DNA of 64,000 nucleotides from positions 39,120 through 103,119 of the forward strand of contig NZ_SMME01000873.1 in NCBI RefSeq assembly GCF_009711465.1, read 5' to 3'. Below the pieces are notes generated by a model. It was not told where the DNA came from and searched no databases. It worked only from the letters and a program-made list of their open reading frames with translations. Both the position numbers and the translations under genes were made by a program. Every line of letters starts with the position of its first letter. Position 1 is the first letter of the stretch. This document shows positions 18,601 to 28,644 of the stretch, in pieces. Source of the DNA: Parendozoicomonas verongulae. GTDB lineage: Bacteria > Pseudomonadota > Gammaproteobacteria > Pseudomonadales > Endozoicomonadaceae.

Positions 18601-18887
18601 CTGTGCGCTCCAGCCTGCCCATAAAGCTGATTCTCTTTCTGCCTGGGAGACGGATTGATATTGGCATCAAGTCCTTCGTAAGCGGCAAGCTCATAAGCCA
18701 TAGCCAGGCGTTCAAACAGTTCATGCTTGATGTTGGCAGAGTTAACAGGTTTCAAGATGTTTTGCAGACTTGATTCGACAAAATACTGCCCTGCCTGCTC
18801 AAAGCCCTTTTTGAGATCTTCTTCACCAACAGCCTGGACTGCCCAGTGTTGATCAACTAGCTCAAGATGTTTCTGGAGAAGACTCAT
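15642..18887 (-). CDS. hamB: Hachiman-like HamB, Ski2-type SF2 helicase
   Basis: ATP-dependent helicase of 1081 aa, predicted effector-coupled sensor of a two-gene anti-phage system. An all-helical N-terminal region (about 1-330) precedes Walker A PTSGGKTAL (Lys339), APTRALV (motif Ia), ATPEKL, Walker B DEAH (441-444), VAVHHAGLP, STTIAQGLNFP-type motif V (TTTIAQGLNFP) and motif VI GRAGRVDHG, then a helical C-terminal region. These motifs are those of Ski2/HamB-like helicases. Its ATG overlaps the stop of the nuclease gene as ATGA; the frame extends upstream to 18932, but the coupled start is preferred. Calling it Hachiman rests on pairing with a DUF1837-type nuclease. The gene ends beside IS debris. 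Confidence 0.7.
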   Translation of the reverse strand: MSLLQKHLELVDQHWAVQAVGEEDLKKGFEQAGQYFVESSLQNILKPVNSANIKHELFERLAMAYELAAYEGLDANINPSPRQKENQLYGQAGAHRAFTFKRLVTVYQETDEARVFHILHLAGLAYGGDRWTDMKRWLAENETVARVADVEGKPWDQKLLHTLYEAWLKLLRKDGWSDLDSISQLILSLRENQKVFEQEYLRSSAGKEAKVLRLVALYHWAKATELLASFMLQGQPASINTELDQHFEASCKAVQGGVDHQFEMIIRWLHLASKQMVAGSVWWVAHNINSRVTRFVNQATKHRAMFELLPPQRTAIQEQGLLNPAGRAVVVDMPTSGGKTALAVFRMLQALNQFSDAGGWIAYVAPTRALVSQITRRLREDFSPLGINVEPLTGAVEVDSFEEDMLEADRAFDVLVATPEKLQLVLRNKKVNRPLALVVMDEAHNIEDEYRGLRIELLLATIKQEYETANFLLLMPFVPNSEDLAHWLGDGRGTAISLSTAAWQPNERIIGIFDAKEYKGKGAKRGDWKLEYETLTTTHNSIHLKGAHQVGDIRPIKRLTASQVKNGSGLSAQAGAMAKAFSARGTSIAVAQKIPDVWSLARKLCEDMPVLQDIHEDIQLVQRFLETEVSSDFELIGMLSKGVAVHHAGLPAEVLALIEWLTEKERIKVLCATTTIAQGLNFPISSVFMATYKHPYGIKMSPRAFWNIAGRAGRVDHGSVGVVGIAAGKEPNEVRKFVSEATGDLVSRLVGILEDMEQAGEELNLSDFRFQDQWADFRSYVAHLWNEKKELDAVINQAEQLLRGTYGYSSLRSKGDEASRKKADAVLRVTKEYVHELAESPAYATLADATGFSPEGVKTAFNELSKLENKLDVKDWQADSLFGEGKASALPDLVGIMMKLPQLKKLEEISGKGPKTTNLADITQAWVSGKSLEDIATEYFQGKTSTDQISNACKAVYRDLANNGAWGLSALSKMPTSGLDYENMSDEDKRQINNLPAMIYHGVRSEEAVLMRMNSVPRSVAEGLGDQFKQAGKGRSLSPAHAGEFLRSLTDSDWERVKPNNSALSGADYQAIWRRLSGNTE

Positions 18888-19687
18888 GCTATAACTCCTT
18901 CTTCCATCAGTTCTGGAAGTGAAGGAATACAACCAATTGGCAGGTATAACGCATAAAATGACGTGGTCGTACGGTCAGGCTTTCCTTCCGCAGAATTTAT
19001 TGCTCTTTGCCTTAAATCCCTAGCATCAGGATTTACATCTCTGACTAACAGCCCAAACAAAGCAGCATCTGTTTGGCCACTTTGTAAGTAACGCGATGCA
19101 GCACTTGTGAACATGTCCAGCCATGCAGCATTCTTCGCGTGATACCCCAAATAGCAAAACAGGCCACGTTTAACTTTCTCTGAGTGAGTCAGGCCGTTAA
19201 TCTGATCCTGAAGCCCCCCACGACCATATACTACTTGTGGAGGCCACTTCTCTTCCTGTGAGGTTTTGACTTCTCCAAAGGCAAAACGGTATGGCAACTC
19301 TGCATTATTAGTCTTCTGGAAGCCTACCAAGTCAGCTCCTGCAGGGCTGGCTTCTGGGTTTTTCAGATCCCTTCCGGTCGGCCAGGGAAATTTACAATTA
19401 CTCACTTCTGCCACAAATACTTCAGCAAGAGCCTCCCCTACCAACCAATCGGGTATATTACTCTCATCAGTAAGCATTACTTCCAGACCTTCAGTTTCAA
19501 AGCCTGTTGTAGCTATAGAGCCCAGCATCTCACGAATGTCATCCTTTCCAGCCTCATCTTGAATGATATCCCTCACTGGACCAGAAAGCATGACTTGCAG
19601 AGATTCGCCATTGAGCCGAATGCCGCGAGCTCTGACTGCGCCGTAATCCGTGTTGTAGACCTCTTCAAATTCTACAGCTTCAGTCAC
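18884..19687 (-). CDS. hamA: Hachiman-like HamA (DUF1837-type) PD-(D/E)xK nuclease
   Basis: Protein of 267 aa with the layout of DUF1837/HamA: a conserved helix WLVGEALAEVFVAE (about 81-94), then GADLVGFQ (Asp119) and FGEVKTS (Glu139, Lys141), which together form a PD-(D/E)xK metal-dependent nuclease site. In Hachiman systems HamA degrades DNA once HamB releases it. The GTG start at 19687 has GGGGAG upstream and overlaps the stop of the truncated hsdS by 4 bp (GTGA); the 3' end overlaps hamB by 4 bp. All three therefore once formed one translationally coupled operon. Alternative names for the same architecture include AbpA of AbpAB. Confidence 0.65.
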   Translation of the reverse strand: MTEAVEFEEVYNTDYGAVRARGIRLNGESLQVMLSGPVRDIIQDEAGKDDIREMLGSIATTGFETEGLEVMLTDESNIPDWLVGEALAEVFVAEVSNCKFPWPTGRDLKNPEASPAGADLVGFQKTNNAELPYRFAFGEVKTSQEEKWPPQVVYGRGGLQDQINGLTHSEKVKRGLFCYLGYHAKNAAWLDMFTSAASRYLQSGQTDAALFGLLVRDVNPDARDLRQRAINSAEGKPDRTTTSFYALYLPIGCIPSLPELMEEGVIA

Positions 19688-19933
19688 ACGAGCTCCCCTT
19701 TGAAGGCTTTATCTAGAATAGAGGGCATCAGTGCTTCAAGCTCCGTTTCATTGGTCCTTTGCGCATCCAGAATCGCTGTCACCTTCTTTTGTAGACTATT
19801 GAACCAGATTTGCTTTTCGTAAGCTGGCACTGGAACTTCTATTTTCTCAAGTTTTTTTAGACCAAGCGTTTCATTTCGACCAGCCCCACCAGACGAAGCT
19901 TTCCGAATTTTTTCAAGCCCTTCACGCTGGATT
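19684..19933 (-). pseudogene. Truncated type I restriction specificity subunit (hsdS 3' end)
   Basis: Minus-strand frame of about 82 codons: REGLEKIRKASSGGAGRN, then LKKLEKIEVPVPAYEKQIWF and LEALMPSILDKAFKGELV before the stop. This is the end of an HsdS target-recognition domain and the typical C-terminal coiled coil of type I specificity subunits. The frame meets a stop just upstream of about 19935, where IS30 debris begins, so everything before it is lost. No hsdM or hsdR is in the window. Its GTGA overlap with hamA shows that the defence genes were embedded downstream of hsdS. Confidence 0.8.
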
Positions 19934-20023
19934 CAAGCAATAAGTACAATCGACTGAAATTTCAGATGTGAGCCAGCTACTGGTAGATTTCGTAGATCTC
20001 ACACTCAGAAATGGAAGTCAGGA

Positions 20024-20325
20024 ATGAGTAAACAAACCAGATAATACAAACAGCTAACTCAGGCCCAATGATACCAGATAGAAGCTCTTGTTGGGACACT
20101 CAGGCCAAAAGAGATTGCTGAAAAGCTCGACATAAGTGAGAGCGCCTTATCCCGAGAGCTGCACTGCAAGAGCCGTTTAACCCTCATAGGAAAGACTGAC
20201 ACAAAACAGGCAGATGCTGTGGCGAATTCCATGATACGGCTCTAAAACGGAAGCCCTCAACCAACACGATTACACTGGATAACAGTGGTGAATTTGCAGC
20301 TCACGAGAAGGTGGCAGAAGCAGTG
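20024..20325 (+). pseudogene. Decayed IS30-family transposase
   Basis: Starts MSKQTR, stop, then YKQLTQAQ, stop (TGA at 20069 where an Arg is expected), then YQIEALVG and RPKEIAEKLDISESALSREL, the IS30 helix-turn-helix. It jumps directly to the catalytic core (KSRLTLIGKTDTKQADAVA), shifts frame at about 20240 and ends TITLDNSGEFAAHEKVAEAVN, containing the second DDE aspartate. Two nonsense codons, one internal deletion, a frameshift and loss of the C-terminus make it non-functional. Bases 19934-20023 hold a loose inverted repeat (TTTCAGATGTGAG against CTCACACTCAGAAA) but no gene; 20326-20451 is the leader of the pilus operon. Confidence 0.8.
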
Positions 20326-20451
20326 AATCCAGCCCCAAGCCATTACATATTAATTCAATTTTTCACAAACCCTTTCATTTCTTCATGAACCAAGTGGCAA
20401 TATCACTATCAAAACAGCAGCTCCCAACAATCAAGTAAAGAGGCTGCAAGC

Positions 20452-20670
20452 ATGATGACATTTATCACGAAGACATATGTTGATATCTCCCTGTTTATGG
20501 AAAAGCTCCATAAAGACAATAAAGGCCTGGTAACTATTGAATACGCGCTCCTGGCTGCCACCATGATTGGTATTATCACGGCTGTATTGGCCGGTGATGG
20601 CACCAATGCAATGGAAGGGGCTTTGAGGGAGAAGTTCAATAGCATCACGGAAAAGCTGAAATCCAAATAA
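20452..20670 (+). CDS. flp: Flp-family type IVb pilin
   Basis: Structural subunit of the Tad pilus, 72 aa. After a basic leader of 24 residues comes the prepilin cleavage motif G/LVTIEYALLAATM, with Glu5 of the mature protein and a hydrophobic helix, as in Flp1 pilins. Cleavage before Leu25 would leave a mature pilin of about 48 aa. AAAGAGG lies upstream of the tandem ATGs. It is the first gene of a 13-gene tad operon; the next gene starts directly after its stop. Confidence 0.93.
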   Translation: MMTFITKTYVDISLFMEKLHKDNKGLVTIEYALLAATMIGIITAVLAGDGTNAMEGALREKFNSITEKLKSK

Positions 20671-21129
20671 GTGGTTTCTCTCTGCCTTGGCGTTATTGTG
20701 GTAACAGCTCTCTGGGTCTGTTACCAAGACATCCGATTCCGTGAAATCAGCAATCACTCTGTCGCAATTACGGCCGTGAGCTGTGTGATGGCGACCTCTG
20801 GTTCAGCTTTATCCTGGATAGCGTGGCCTGTTGCCTTTGCGGCGGGCTGCATGCTATTTGCTTTCAGGATTGTCGCAGGGGGAGATATCAAACTTGCGCT
20901 GGCACTTCTGCTGGGTATTGATGCGGTTTGGTGGCCCACATTTTTTTTCATAACAGCGGTAAGTGGTGGGCTGCTCGCTATTGGATATCTGGTGTTCGCC
21001 TGTATCAACAATACCCTCCCACAGCTGCGACAGCGGGGTATTCCCTATGGTGTTCCTATCGCTCTTGCGGGTGTGTGTGGCGTGTGGCTGACAGCGGTTG
21101 ATTACGGGCTGTTAAGCTTTTATATGTGA
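20671..21129 (+). CDS. tadV: Prepilin peptidase TadV/CpaA
   Basis: Small A24-type aspartic peptidase, 152 aa, that removes the leader of the Flp pilin and of the TadE/TadF pseudopilins. Both catalytic aspartates are visible: YQDIRFREISN (about residue 17) and GGDIKLA (about residue 70). Five or so hydrophobic helices fill the rest. The GTG start is contiguous with the pilin stop codon, implying reinitiation. Confidence 0.92.
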   Translation: MVSLCLGVIVVTALWVCYQDIRFREISNHSVAITAVSCVMATSGSALSWIAWPVAFAAGCMLFAFRIVAGGDIKLALALLLGIDAVWWPTFFFITAVSGGLLAIGYLVFACINNTLPQLRQRGIPYGVPIALAGVCGVWLTAVDYGLLSFYM

Positions 21130-21144
21130 GGTGAGACAGGATTT

Positions 21145-21930
21145 ATGAGGCGTCGCTTACTTCTCGTATTTACATTTATTATGGGTGCTGTGGGCGTATG
21201 GTGTCTGCTGCCTTCCGGTGACACCTCTGATACGGAATCCACGGAGCCCGTTCAAGCCGATGATGTGCATGTCTGGATAGCTTATGCACCGATCCAAAAA
21301 GGGGAAACCGTTAACCTCGCCAAAGTTCGTCCGGCTATTATTCCCCATGAAGAGGCTCAGCGTCTGGGTGTAACGGCTTCCATTTCCATGACGGAAGAGG
21401 AAAACTATGTAGCCACCAGAGACGTCCGGTCTGGCGACATTCTCAGCCCACAGGCGCTCTGCTCTTTTGCTTCAGAAGCCTGCCAGAAGCTGGTCATCAG
21501 CATGGACAAAACACCCTACCCTCTCACGGTGAAAAGCCATTCAGATATTCGCACTTTCATCAAACCCGGCGATATGATTGATATCATGCTGATTGCCACA
21601 CCGGAACACAGCCTGGCTTACCGTGAACAACTTACTGGATATCAAGGTCTCAGCGCCATTCCACTGTTGAGACAACAGACCGTTTTACAAACTCCCTCCC
21701 TGAGAGATGAAGACGATTATAACGGCAAGGAAGTTGAGCAAACTATCGTGCTGGCATTAACACCTGAGAATGCCGCCAAAGTTATGGTTGCTCGCCGCAT
21801 TGGGGTTCTCGATATTCATAAATCCACAGGAAAACCACTCCCTGAAATTAACCTCAGTGAAATTGTTCCTGATTTTTCATTAGTGAAAGAACTTCGAGGG
21901 AATAAACGGGTCGAACAGATACCCAACTAA
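21145..21930 (+). CDS. rcpC: Tad pilus assembly protein RcpC/CpaB
   Basis: Periplasmic, membrane-anchored protein of 261 aa with an N-terminal hydrophobic anchor (about 4-22) and an SAF-type domain (VWIAYAPIQKGETVNLAKV, then TRDVRSGDIL), as in CpaB/RcpC. It is thought to interact with the secretin channel, and SAF domains may touch peptidoglycan or glycans. It lies in the usual order between tadV and the secretin gene. Confidence 0.9.
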   Translation: MRRRLLLVFTFIMGAVGVWCLLPSGDTSDTESTEPVQADDVHVWIAYAPIQKGETVNLAKVRPAIIPHEEAQRLGVTASISMTEEENYVATRDVRSGDILSPQALCSFASEACQKLVISMDKTPYPLTVKSHSDIRTFIKPGDMIDIMLIATPEHSLAYREQLTGYQGLSAIPLLRQQTVLQTPSLRDEDDYNGKEVEQTIVLALTPENAAKVMVARRIGVLDIHKSTGKPLPEINLSEIVPDFSLVKELRGNKRVEQIPN

Positions 21931-21962
21931 CCTGTGCCAGATAATAACACTAGCGATACCAA

Positions 21963-23339
21963 ATGCATTTGATTAAAAACACTTATCATCTGATTTCATT
22001 GATTCTGTTTCTGACACTATCAGGGCTTGCTCTGGCGAGAACAAATACGTCAGAAGAGATCAATCTCCACATCAGTGAGGCCACAACTCTTCATTATCAA
22101 ACACCTATAGATACGGTGTTTATTGCGGATGCACAAATCGCTGATTATCAGGTTGTAGAAGGCAATCGCCTGATTATTTATGGAAAAACTGTTGGTTCTT
22201 CATCCCTTATCGTTCTGGGAGACAAAGGCATTCCCATTGATAAGAAACAGCTGACGGTTAAACGCAACCTCTCTTCCATCAAAGAATATATTCATGCCCG
22301 CTACCCTGATATAAATATTGAACTGGCAGGCAGCGGAAACCAGACTGTTCTCAGCGGTAAAGTTACGTCGGAAGAATCCCGCCAGGAGATTTACAACCTG
22401 ACCGGCGAGCTGCTGGGCAGTAAAGTGACGGAAGAAAAAATCAGCTGGAAAGACGGTTCGGTTCAAGGGAATAACATCCGCTTTATGACTCGCCGCACTT
22501 ACGAAGGTTTGATAAACAACCTTCAGGTGAACACCGTCAAACAGATCAATGTAAAGCTCACCATTGCGGAAGTGTCCCATTCCTTTATTCGTCAGCTGGG
22601 AGTTAAATGGGGGAGCGAAATCGGCGGCGATAAGAACGCTGTTTTCCTTGGAAACGGGCAGTTCTACAACAAAGTTGGTCACATCAGCTCTAACACGATT
22701 GCCAACTACATTTCTGCAGCCGACGACGATGCCATGGGCCAGATTCTTGCCCAACCTAACCTTTCGGTTCTTTCGGGTGAAAGTGCCTCGTTTCTGGCCG
22801 GTGGTGAGATGCCTATCGTCACGTTTGTAGATGGCTCCCAGAACATCACCTACAAACAGTTTGGTATTCGCCTCACGCTGGCCGCCAAAGCCCAGGCTGA
22901 CGATACCATAAACCTTTCCCTGGAGCCGGAAGTCAGCTCCATAGATCCGAGCAACAGCAATAACCAGCTGAATATTCCCGCTTTCAAAACCCGCCGCACC
23001 CGCACCACGATTCAGCTGGCGGACGGAGAAAGTTTTGTGCTGGGTGGGTTGCTCAGTACAGAAGACCGGGAAGCTTTATCCAAAGTGCCTTTTGTGGGAG
23101 ACATTCCCCTGTTTGGCGCTGCCTTCCGCCATACCGGTAACCAGCGTAAGAAAACCGAGCTGATTATCGTGGCTACCGTTAATCTGGTGAAGCCTGTGGC
23201 ATCAGGCACCATTCAACTGCCCCAGATCAACCACTCCAGCATCCTCCTGCGCTATTTCAATCTGGACAGCGCCAGAGCCAATGGCGCAATTAACGATCAA
23301 GCCAAATCCATTTTGGCGGCAGGAGGTTTTAAAGAATGA
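21963..23339 (+). CDS. rcpA: Tad pilus secretin RcpA/CpaC
   Basis: Outer-membrane channel for the Flp pilus, 458 aa. A signal peptide covers about residues 1-25; the N-terminal pilus-specific domain (INLHISEATTLHYQTPIDTVFIAD) and a BON-like segment follow; the secretin core has VLSGESASFLAGGEMPI, the transmembrane strands and LADGESFVLGGLLS, then a C-terminal extension. The length is near that of other CpaC proteins. The gene ends with an ATGA overlap onto the small lipoprotein gene, probably its pilotin-like partner. Confidence 0.93.
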   Translation: MHLIKNTYHLISLILFLTLSGLALARTNTSEEINLHISEATTLHYQTPIDTVFIADAQIADYQVVEGNRLIIYGKTVGSSSLIVLGDKGIPIDKKQLTVKRNLSSIKEYIHARYPDINIELAGSGNQTVLSGKVTSEESRQEIYNLTGELLGSKVTEEKISWKDGSVQGNNIRFMTRRTYEGLINNLQVNTVKQINVKLTIAEVSHSFIRQLGVKWGSEIGGDKNAVFLGNGQFYNKVGHISSNTIANYISAADDDAMGQILAQPNLSVLSGESASFLAGGEMPIVTFVDGSQNITYKQFGIRLTLAAKAQADDTINLSLEPEVSSIDPSNSNNQLNIPAFKTRRTRTTIQLADGESFVLGGLLSTEDREALSKVPFVGDIPLFGAAFRHTGNQRKKTELIIVATVNLVKPVASGTIQLPQINHSSILLRYFNLDSARANGAINDQAKSILAAGGFKE

Positions 23340-23551
23340 ATATAGCGGCCTTGTTCTTACCTGCCCTGCTTACCCTGGCACTGCTAACGGGCTGCACGGC
23401 TCGCTTTGATGCTTATCAGCCCTCTGTCGCCAATCAACCACCAGGCCAGGTATGCGAGCCTTATGACCTGAACCCTCGTCAAGCCGTTCAGCTGGACTGC
23501 TATGTGGAAAGCGCACGACGGCAGTCACTCGTCAACAAGACAAAGGAGTAA
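23336..23551 (+). CDS. Small lipoprotein of the tad operon (RcpB position)
   Basis: A 71-aa lipoprotein with lipobox LLTGC (Cys20) and a short Pro-rich mature part containing two further cysteines (VCEPYD and LDCYVES). It occupies the position of RcpB or a pilotin between the secretin and TadZ and overlaps the secretin gene by 4 bp (ATGA). No sequence similarity to RcpB can be claimed. A role in secretin targeting or stability is inferred from position. Confidence 0.75.
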   Translation: MNIAALFLPALLTLALLTGCTARFDAYQPSVANQPPGQVCEPYDLNPRQAVQLDCYVESARRQSLVNKTKE

Positions 23552-23555
23552 TGCC

Positions 23556-24796
23556 ATGCTGGATTTCAGTAAAAACCCACAATCGTCTACCCAGAGCACA
23601 AGCGAGCAGCCTGCAGCCAGTACTATTGAAGTGTTCTACCAGACTCAAGCGTGTCTGACGGCGCTGGAAGAGGCCTGCAGGTTGGAAGGCATGGATACTC
23701 CTGCTCCAGAGCCCTTTAATCGAGTACGGATTCCTGAACAGATCAAGAGCTCAAAAGCCTCGCTGATTTTTATTGAAACCAGCACTGATACGGAAGAGTT
23801 TGCTGCCTTTCTTCGCCATCTTGTATCAAGACAACACGACATTGTGCTGATTGGCTCTGACGACAGTATTCGTCTGATTCGCAAACTGGCAAGCCTGGGA
23901 TTCTATTACCTGCTCTGGCCAGCCTCCCGCCCGGACATTGTGGAATTAATGAGAGGATTGCAAAACAACCACGCCCTGAACAATCGCCCGCAAAGTGCAC
24001 GTAATGCCATGCGTATCGCCGTTGTGGGAGTGAAAGGGGGGTGCGGCAGTTCCATGGTGGCCGTTGAGCTTGCTCGCAACCTGCTGAAAGAAACCTCCCA
24101 GCCTGTACTTCTTGCCGATCACAACTATCAAGACAGCAACCATCATATTCTATTAGGCAGACAGTCCCTTGGCAGAAAACCTGTCGACGCACAAACCCTT
24201 GCCAGTTTTGCAGATGCGCAGACTGTTGATGCCATCCACGCACAGAGTCAACTGTTTCGCCTGCAAACCAATTTTCACTATCTAGGCCTTGAAAACACAG
24301 AGATTCCCAGTGAGGACATATGGAGGTTTACTCAAGGAATTTTGGAAACACAGGCGAAAGAACACAGCTTTATCATTGAAGATTACTCATCCATGGCCAA
24401 GTACCTTTTGATTTCACAAAAGACGGCAATGGTTGACTGCCTGATCGTAGTGGTGCCTCCCTCTTTATCCGGACTGTATGGGGCAAGAACCCTGCTTCAG
24501 CATCTTGGCTCTGTACATGGACAAGCACAAAAAATAGTTCGTACGCTAACCATAATCAATCACAATCAGCCCAACAGCACAGTAAAATCCCAGGATGCTG
24601 AAGAATACCTTCAATGCACTCTGTCTGCAGAGCTGCCCTGGCAGCCAGGCTGTGAAAACTACCTGACAGAAGGCAGGGGTCTCCCCGGCGACAAGCTGGC
24701 AGTGGGGTTTGCACTGGAGAACCTTGCCCGCTGTATTCTCGGTAAACCACAGGCAGAAACCAGCCTCTGGCACACAGTGAAGCAATGGTGCCTGCA

Positions 24797-24800
<4 letters not shown>
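23556..24800 (+). CDS. tadZ: Tad pilus localisation ATPase TadZ/CpaE
   Basis: ParA/MinD-like protein of 414 aa that places the Tad machine at the cell pole. The N-terminal half (about 25-130) is a degenerate receiver-like domain (LIFIETSTDTEEFAAFL); the C-terminal half has a deviant Walker A, VVGVKGGCGSSMVAVELA, followed by a switch-type LLADHNYQDSNHH rather than the usual catalytic Asp-rich motif. Divergent nucleotide sites are common in TadZ. The start at 23556 has AGGAG upstream; the frame opens earlier at 23502 inside the lipoprotein gene. Confidence 0.9.
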
Positions 24801-26109
<1,309 letters not shown>

Positions 26110-26113
<4 letters not shown>

Positions 26114-26976
26114 AATCCCTGTTCGTGCGCAAAAGCTCCCTGCAGTTCCTGACAGACCCACTGCGTCAGAAGGTACAGGTATCCGGCACTGCTCTTGATA
26201 TTCGCTCCCTTACTGAGCAGCCTCTGCAGACCAAAATCCGCATAGGTTTTAACAATGTGAAAGAAACCCTCGGCAAGCACTTTTACGGAGCTTTGGCTCT
26301 GTATATCGCTGCGATGGGATGTGCCAGCTATTGGTGTCATAAATTCCTCCCCCTGATCCCCCTTGCTCTTCTGACACCGGCACTCTTTCTGGTGACAGGT
26401 GTTATCAGTATTCTGGTTATCAAACACATTCAAAGGAGGCAGTTTGAGGAGGCATTCCCTAATGCCTTGCGTACACTCACCGGTGCCGTGACAGCAGGTG
26501 AAAGCCTTCACCACTCCATCGTTTTTACCGGGCACTCCCTTGATAATATCGTCGGGCGCGAGTTTAAAAATATGGGGCGTAAACTCACCCTCGGGCACAC
26601 CATGGAAGATGTGCTGATGGCTTCCTGCCAGCGTTTCCCTTATCAGGTGTTTGTATTTTTTGTACTGGCTCTGCGCGCCAACACCAGCCGGGGCGGTCAG
26701 CTGAAAAATATCTTCAAAAATCTGGAGCAGGTTATGAACAATAACCAAACCCTCCAGAAGAAAATGAACGCCCTCACTTCAGAGGTGCGTATGTCTGCCA
26801 AAATCATCGGCGCATTACCACCGAGTTTCCTTCTGTTTATGAAATACATCACGCCGGAGAACTTTCACTTTTTACTCCATGATTCCGGTGGTCACATGCT
26901 GTTGATGTACGTGGCTGGCAGTGAAGCATTAGGGATGCTGATTATCTGGTACCTGATGCGCAAGGTAAGAGGATGA
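26110..26976 (+). CDS. tadB: Tad pilus inner-membrane platform protein TadB
   Basis: GspF-like membrane protein of 288 aa. It has two hydrophobic helices near residues 55-75 and 78-100, a cytoplasmic T2SSF domain (EAFPNALRTLTGAVTAGESLHHSI, then RGGQLKNIFKNLEQVMNN) and one or two C-terminal helices. Paired with TadC, it forms the platform on which TadA acts. It overlaps tadA by 4 bp and is followed by tadC after 4 bp. Confidence 0.9.
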
Positions 26977-26980
26977 CGTT

Positions 26981-27841
26981 ATGCAGGCGCTGCTTTCTCT
27001 TATCGTTATCTGCCTATTGGCCCTTGCCACCGCACTACTGATAGATCTCTATCTGATTCGTAGGAATACACGTCGCTGGTTAGGGCTCAGTTTTGGTTCT
27101 GCATCTGTTCAGGACAGGTTGAGACACCTGCTTAAAGGCTTCTATGGGCTGGCCCAGCGGGATATTGAACAGGTCTTTATTCGTGCAGGTATTTATAACC
27201 GCACATTGCCAAAGATCTACACCTCAATGAAGCTGCTTCTGGCTTCCACTCTGGCGTTGGTTGTCATGATTTTTGGAGAAGCGATGGGCTTCACTCTATT
27301 CTCCAATAAGCTACTGACGGCGGCTGCCCTGTTCTCTTCTGTGCTGGTCATACCTGAAATTTTGCTGCGCTCTTTATCCCGACGGCGGGTAGATAAGATC
27401 TCTGCCCAACTGCCTTATATTCTGGATTTGATGTCTGTATGTATGCAGTCCGGCATGACCATTGAGGCCTCTACCGCTTACCTGGGAGAAGAACTGAAAA
27501 CCTTTGATCGGGATCTGGCTTACATCATGTCCCGGCTGGATTCTGTAGCCCGCCTTTACAGCATGAAACAGGCGTTACAGGAGTTAGCAGAAGATGTGCC
27601 TTCGCAACAAATGAATGGCTTTGTTTACACGCTCACCCAAAGTTTGAGGTATGGCAGTTCAATTGCCGATGTGTTGGGAACTCAAGCGGCTCATATCCGT
27701 CAAATCAGCATGCTCACCATGGAAGAAGAGATCGGCAAGCTGTCATCAAAAATGTCGCTGCCCATGATTGCGTTCATCATGTTGCCTGCTGTGATTCTCA
27801 TGGTGGCACCCGGCATTATGAGGTTAATGAGTGGTTCCTGA
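26981..27841 (+). CDS. tadC: Tad pilus inner-membrane platform protein TadC
   Basis: Second GspF-type platform protein, 286 aa, with an N-terminal helix (about 4-25), a central pair (about 85-130) and a C-terminal helix; the T2SSF core reads LPYILDLMSVCMQSGMTIEASTAYLG. Its stop overlaps the start of the TPR lipoprotein gene by 11 bp. Confidence 0.9.
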   Translation: MQALLSLIVICLLALATALLIDLYLIRRNTRRWLGLSFGSASVQDRLRHLLKGFYGLAQRDIEQVFIRAGIYNRTLPKIYTSMKLLLASTLALVVMIFGEAMGFTLFSNKLLTAAALFSSVLVIPEILLRSLSRRRVDKISAQLPYILDLMSVCMQSGMTIEASTAYLGEELKTFDRDLAYIMSRLDSVARLYSMKQALQELAEDVPSQQMNGFVYTLTQSLRYGSSIADVLGTQAAHIRQISMLTMEEEIGKLSSKMSLPMIAFIMLPAVILMVAPGIMRLMSGS

Positions 27842-28637
27842 TTTCAACAAACATTTTTCACTTTTCTGTGTCCTGTTGCTGGTAAGCGTGCTGACCGGTT
27901 GTGTGTCTCCGGGTTTAAAATCCAGACAATCGGCAAAAGAGGCTGACGAAGCACCGGCCAATGAAGCCCTGCTCAAAGCAGCGGATAATCATGCAGGTTT
28001 AATTAAACTCTATAAAACCCGTCTGACACAGGCCACAACACCAGAAGAAAACAAAACCTGTCGCCTGCAACTGGGAGAAACCTATCTTGCTACAGGAGAT
28101 CCGGAATCCACCTTGTTTATTCTGGAGCCACTTCTGACTGAAGCACAGAGAGATGCCGGGGTATGGCTGCTAAAATCCCGTGCCGATCTCGCGATGGGCC
28201 AACCAGACAACGCGCTGGACGATATTGACAAGGCTTTATTCTTCGTAGCTCCCAACTCTCAGGAGCATGCCACTATGCTCAACCAGCAGGGCCTGGCTTA
28301 TGCCAGTTTGGGGCAATACAACAAGGCCAGAGCATCTATTAACCAGGCCCGTGCTGCGATGTTTGACGATCTGGTGATCAAGAACAATCTGGCGATGCTG
28401 GATATTCTCGAGCAGAAGTATGAAGCCGCCATCAATCGGTTAATGCCGCTGTATACCAGTGGGCAGGCAGATGAACGCATTAAAGCTAATCTCACCATCG
28501 CTCTTGTTCGCGCTGGGCTTTATAACGAGTTTAAAATGGTTTATAGCGAAGCAAAGTCTGAACAGGAGCGGCTGTCACTCTTTATGGCGCTCTCGTCGGC
28601 AAAAATTGAAAAACCCACTCCAGCTTTCCGTAAATAA
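27831..28637 (+). CDS. tadD: TPR lipoprotein TadD
   Basis: Lipoprotein of 268 aa: signal peptide and lipobox SVLTGC (about Cys24), then tetratricopeptide-like helical pairs (CRLQLGETYLATGDPESTLFIL, LNQQGLAYASLGQYNKARASI, KNNLAMLDILEQKYEAAINRL). TadD is needed for pilus assembly, probably by helping the secretin as PilF does. The GTG start at 27831 lies within the end of tadC. Confidence 0.88.
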   Translation: MVPDFNKHFSLFCVLLLVSVLTGCVSPGLKSRQSAKEADEAPANEALLKAADNHAGLIKLYKTRLTQATTPEENKTCRLQLGETYLATGDPESTLFILEPLLTEAQRDAGVWLLKSRADLAMGQPDNALDDIDKALFFVAPNSQEHATMLNQQGLAYASLGQYNKARASINQARAAMFDDLVIKNNLAMLDILEQKYEAAINRLMPLYTSGQADERIKANLTIALVRAGLYNEFKMVYSEAKSEQERLSLFMALSSAKIEKPTPAFRK

Positions 28638-28644
28638 TTTACTT

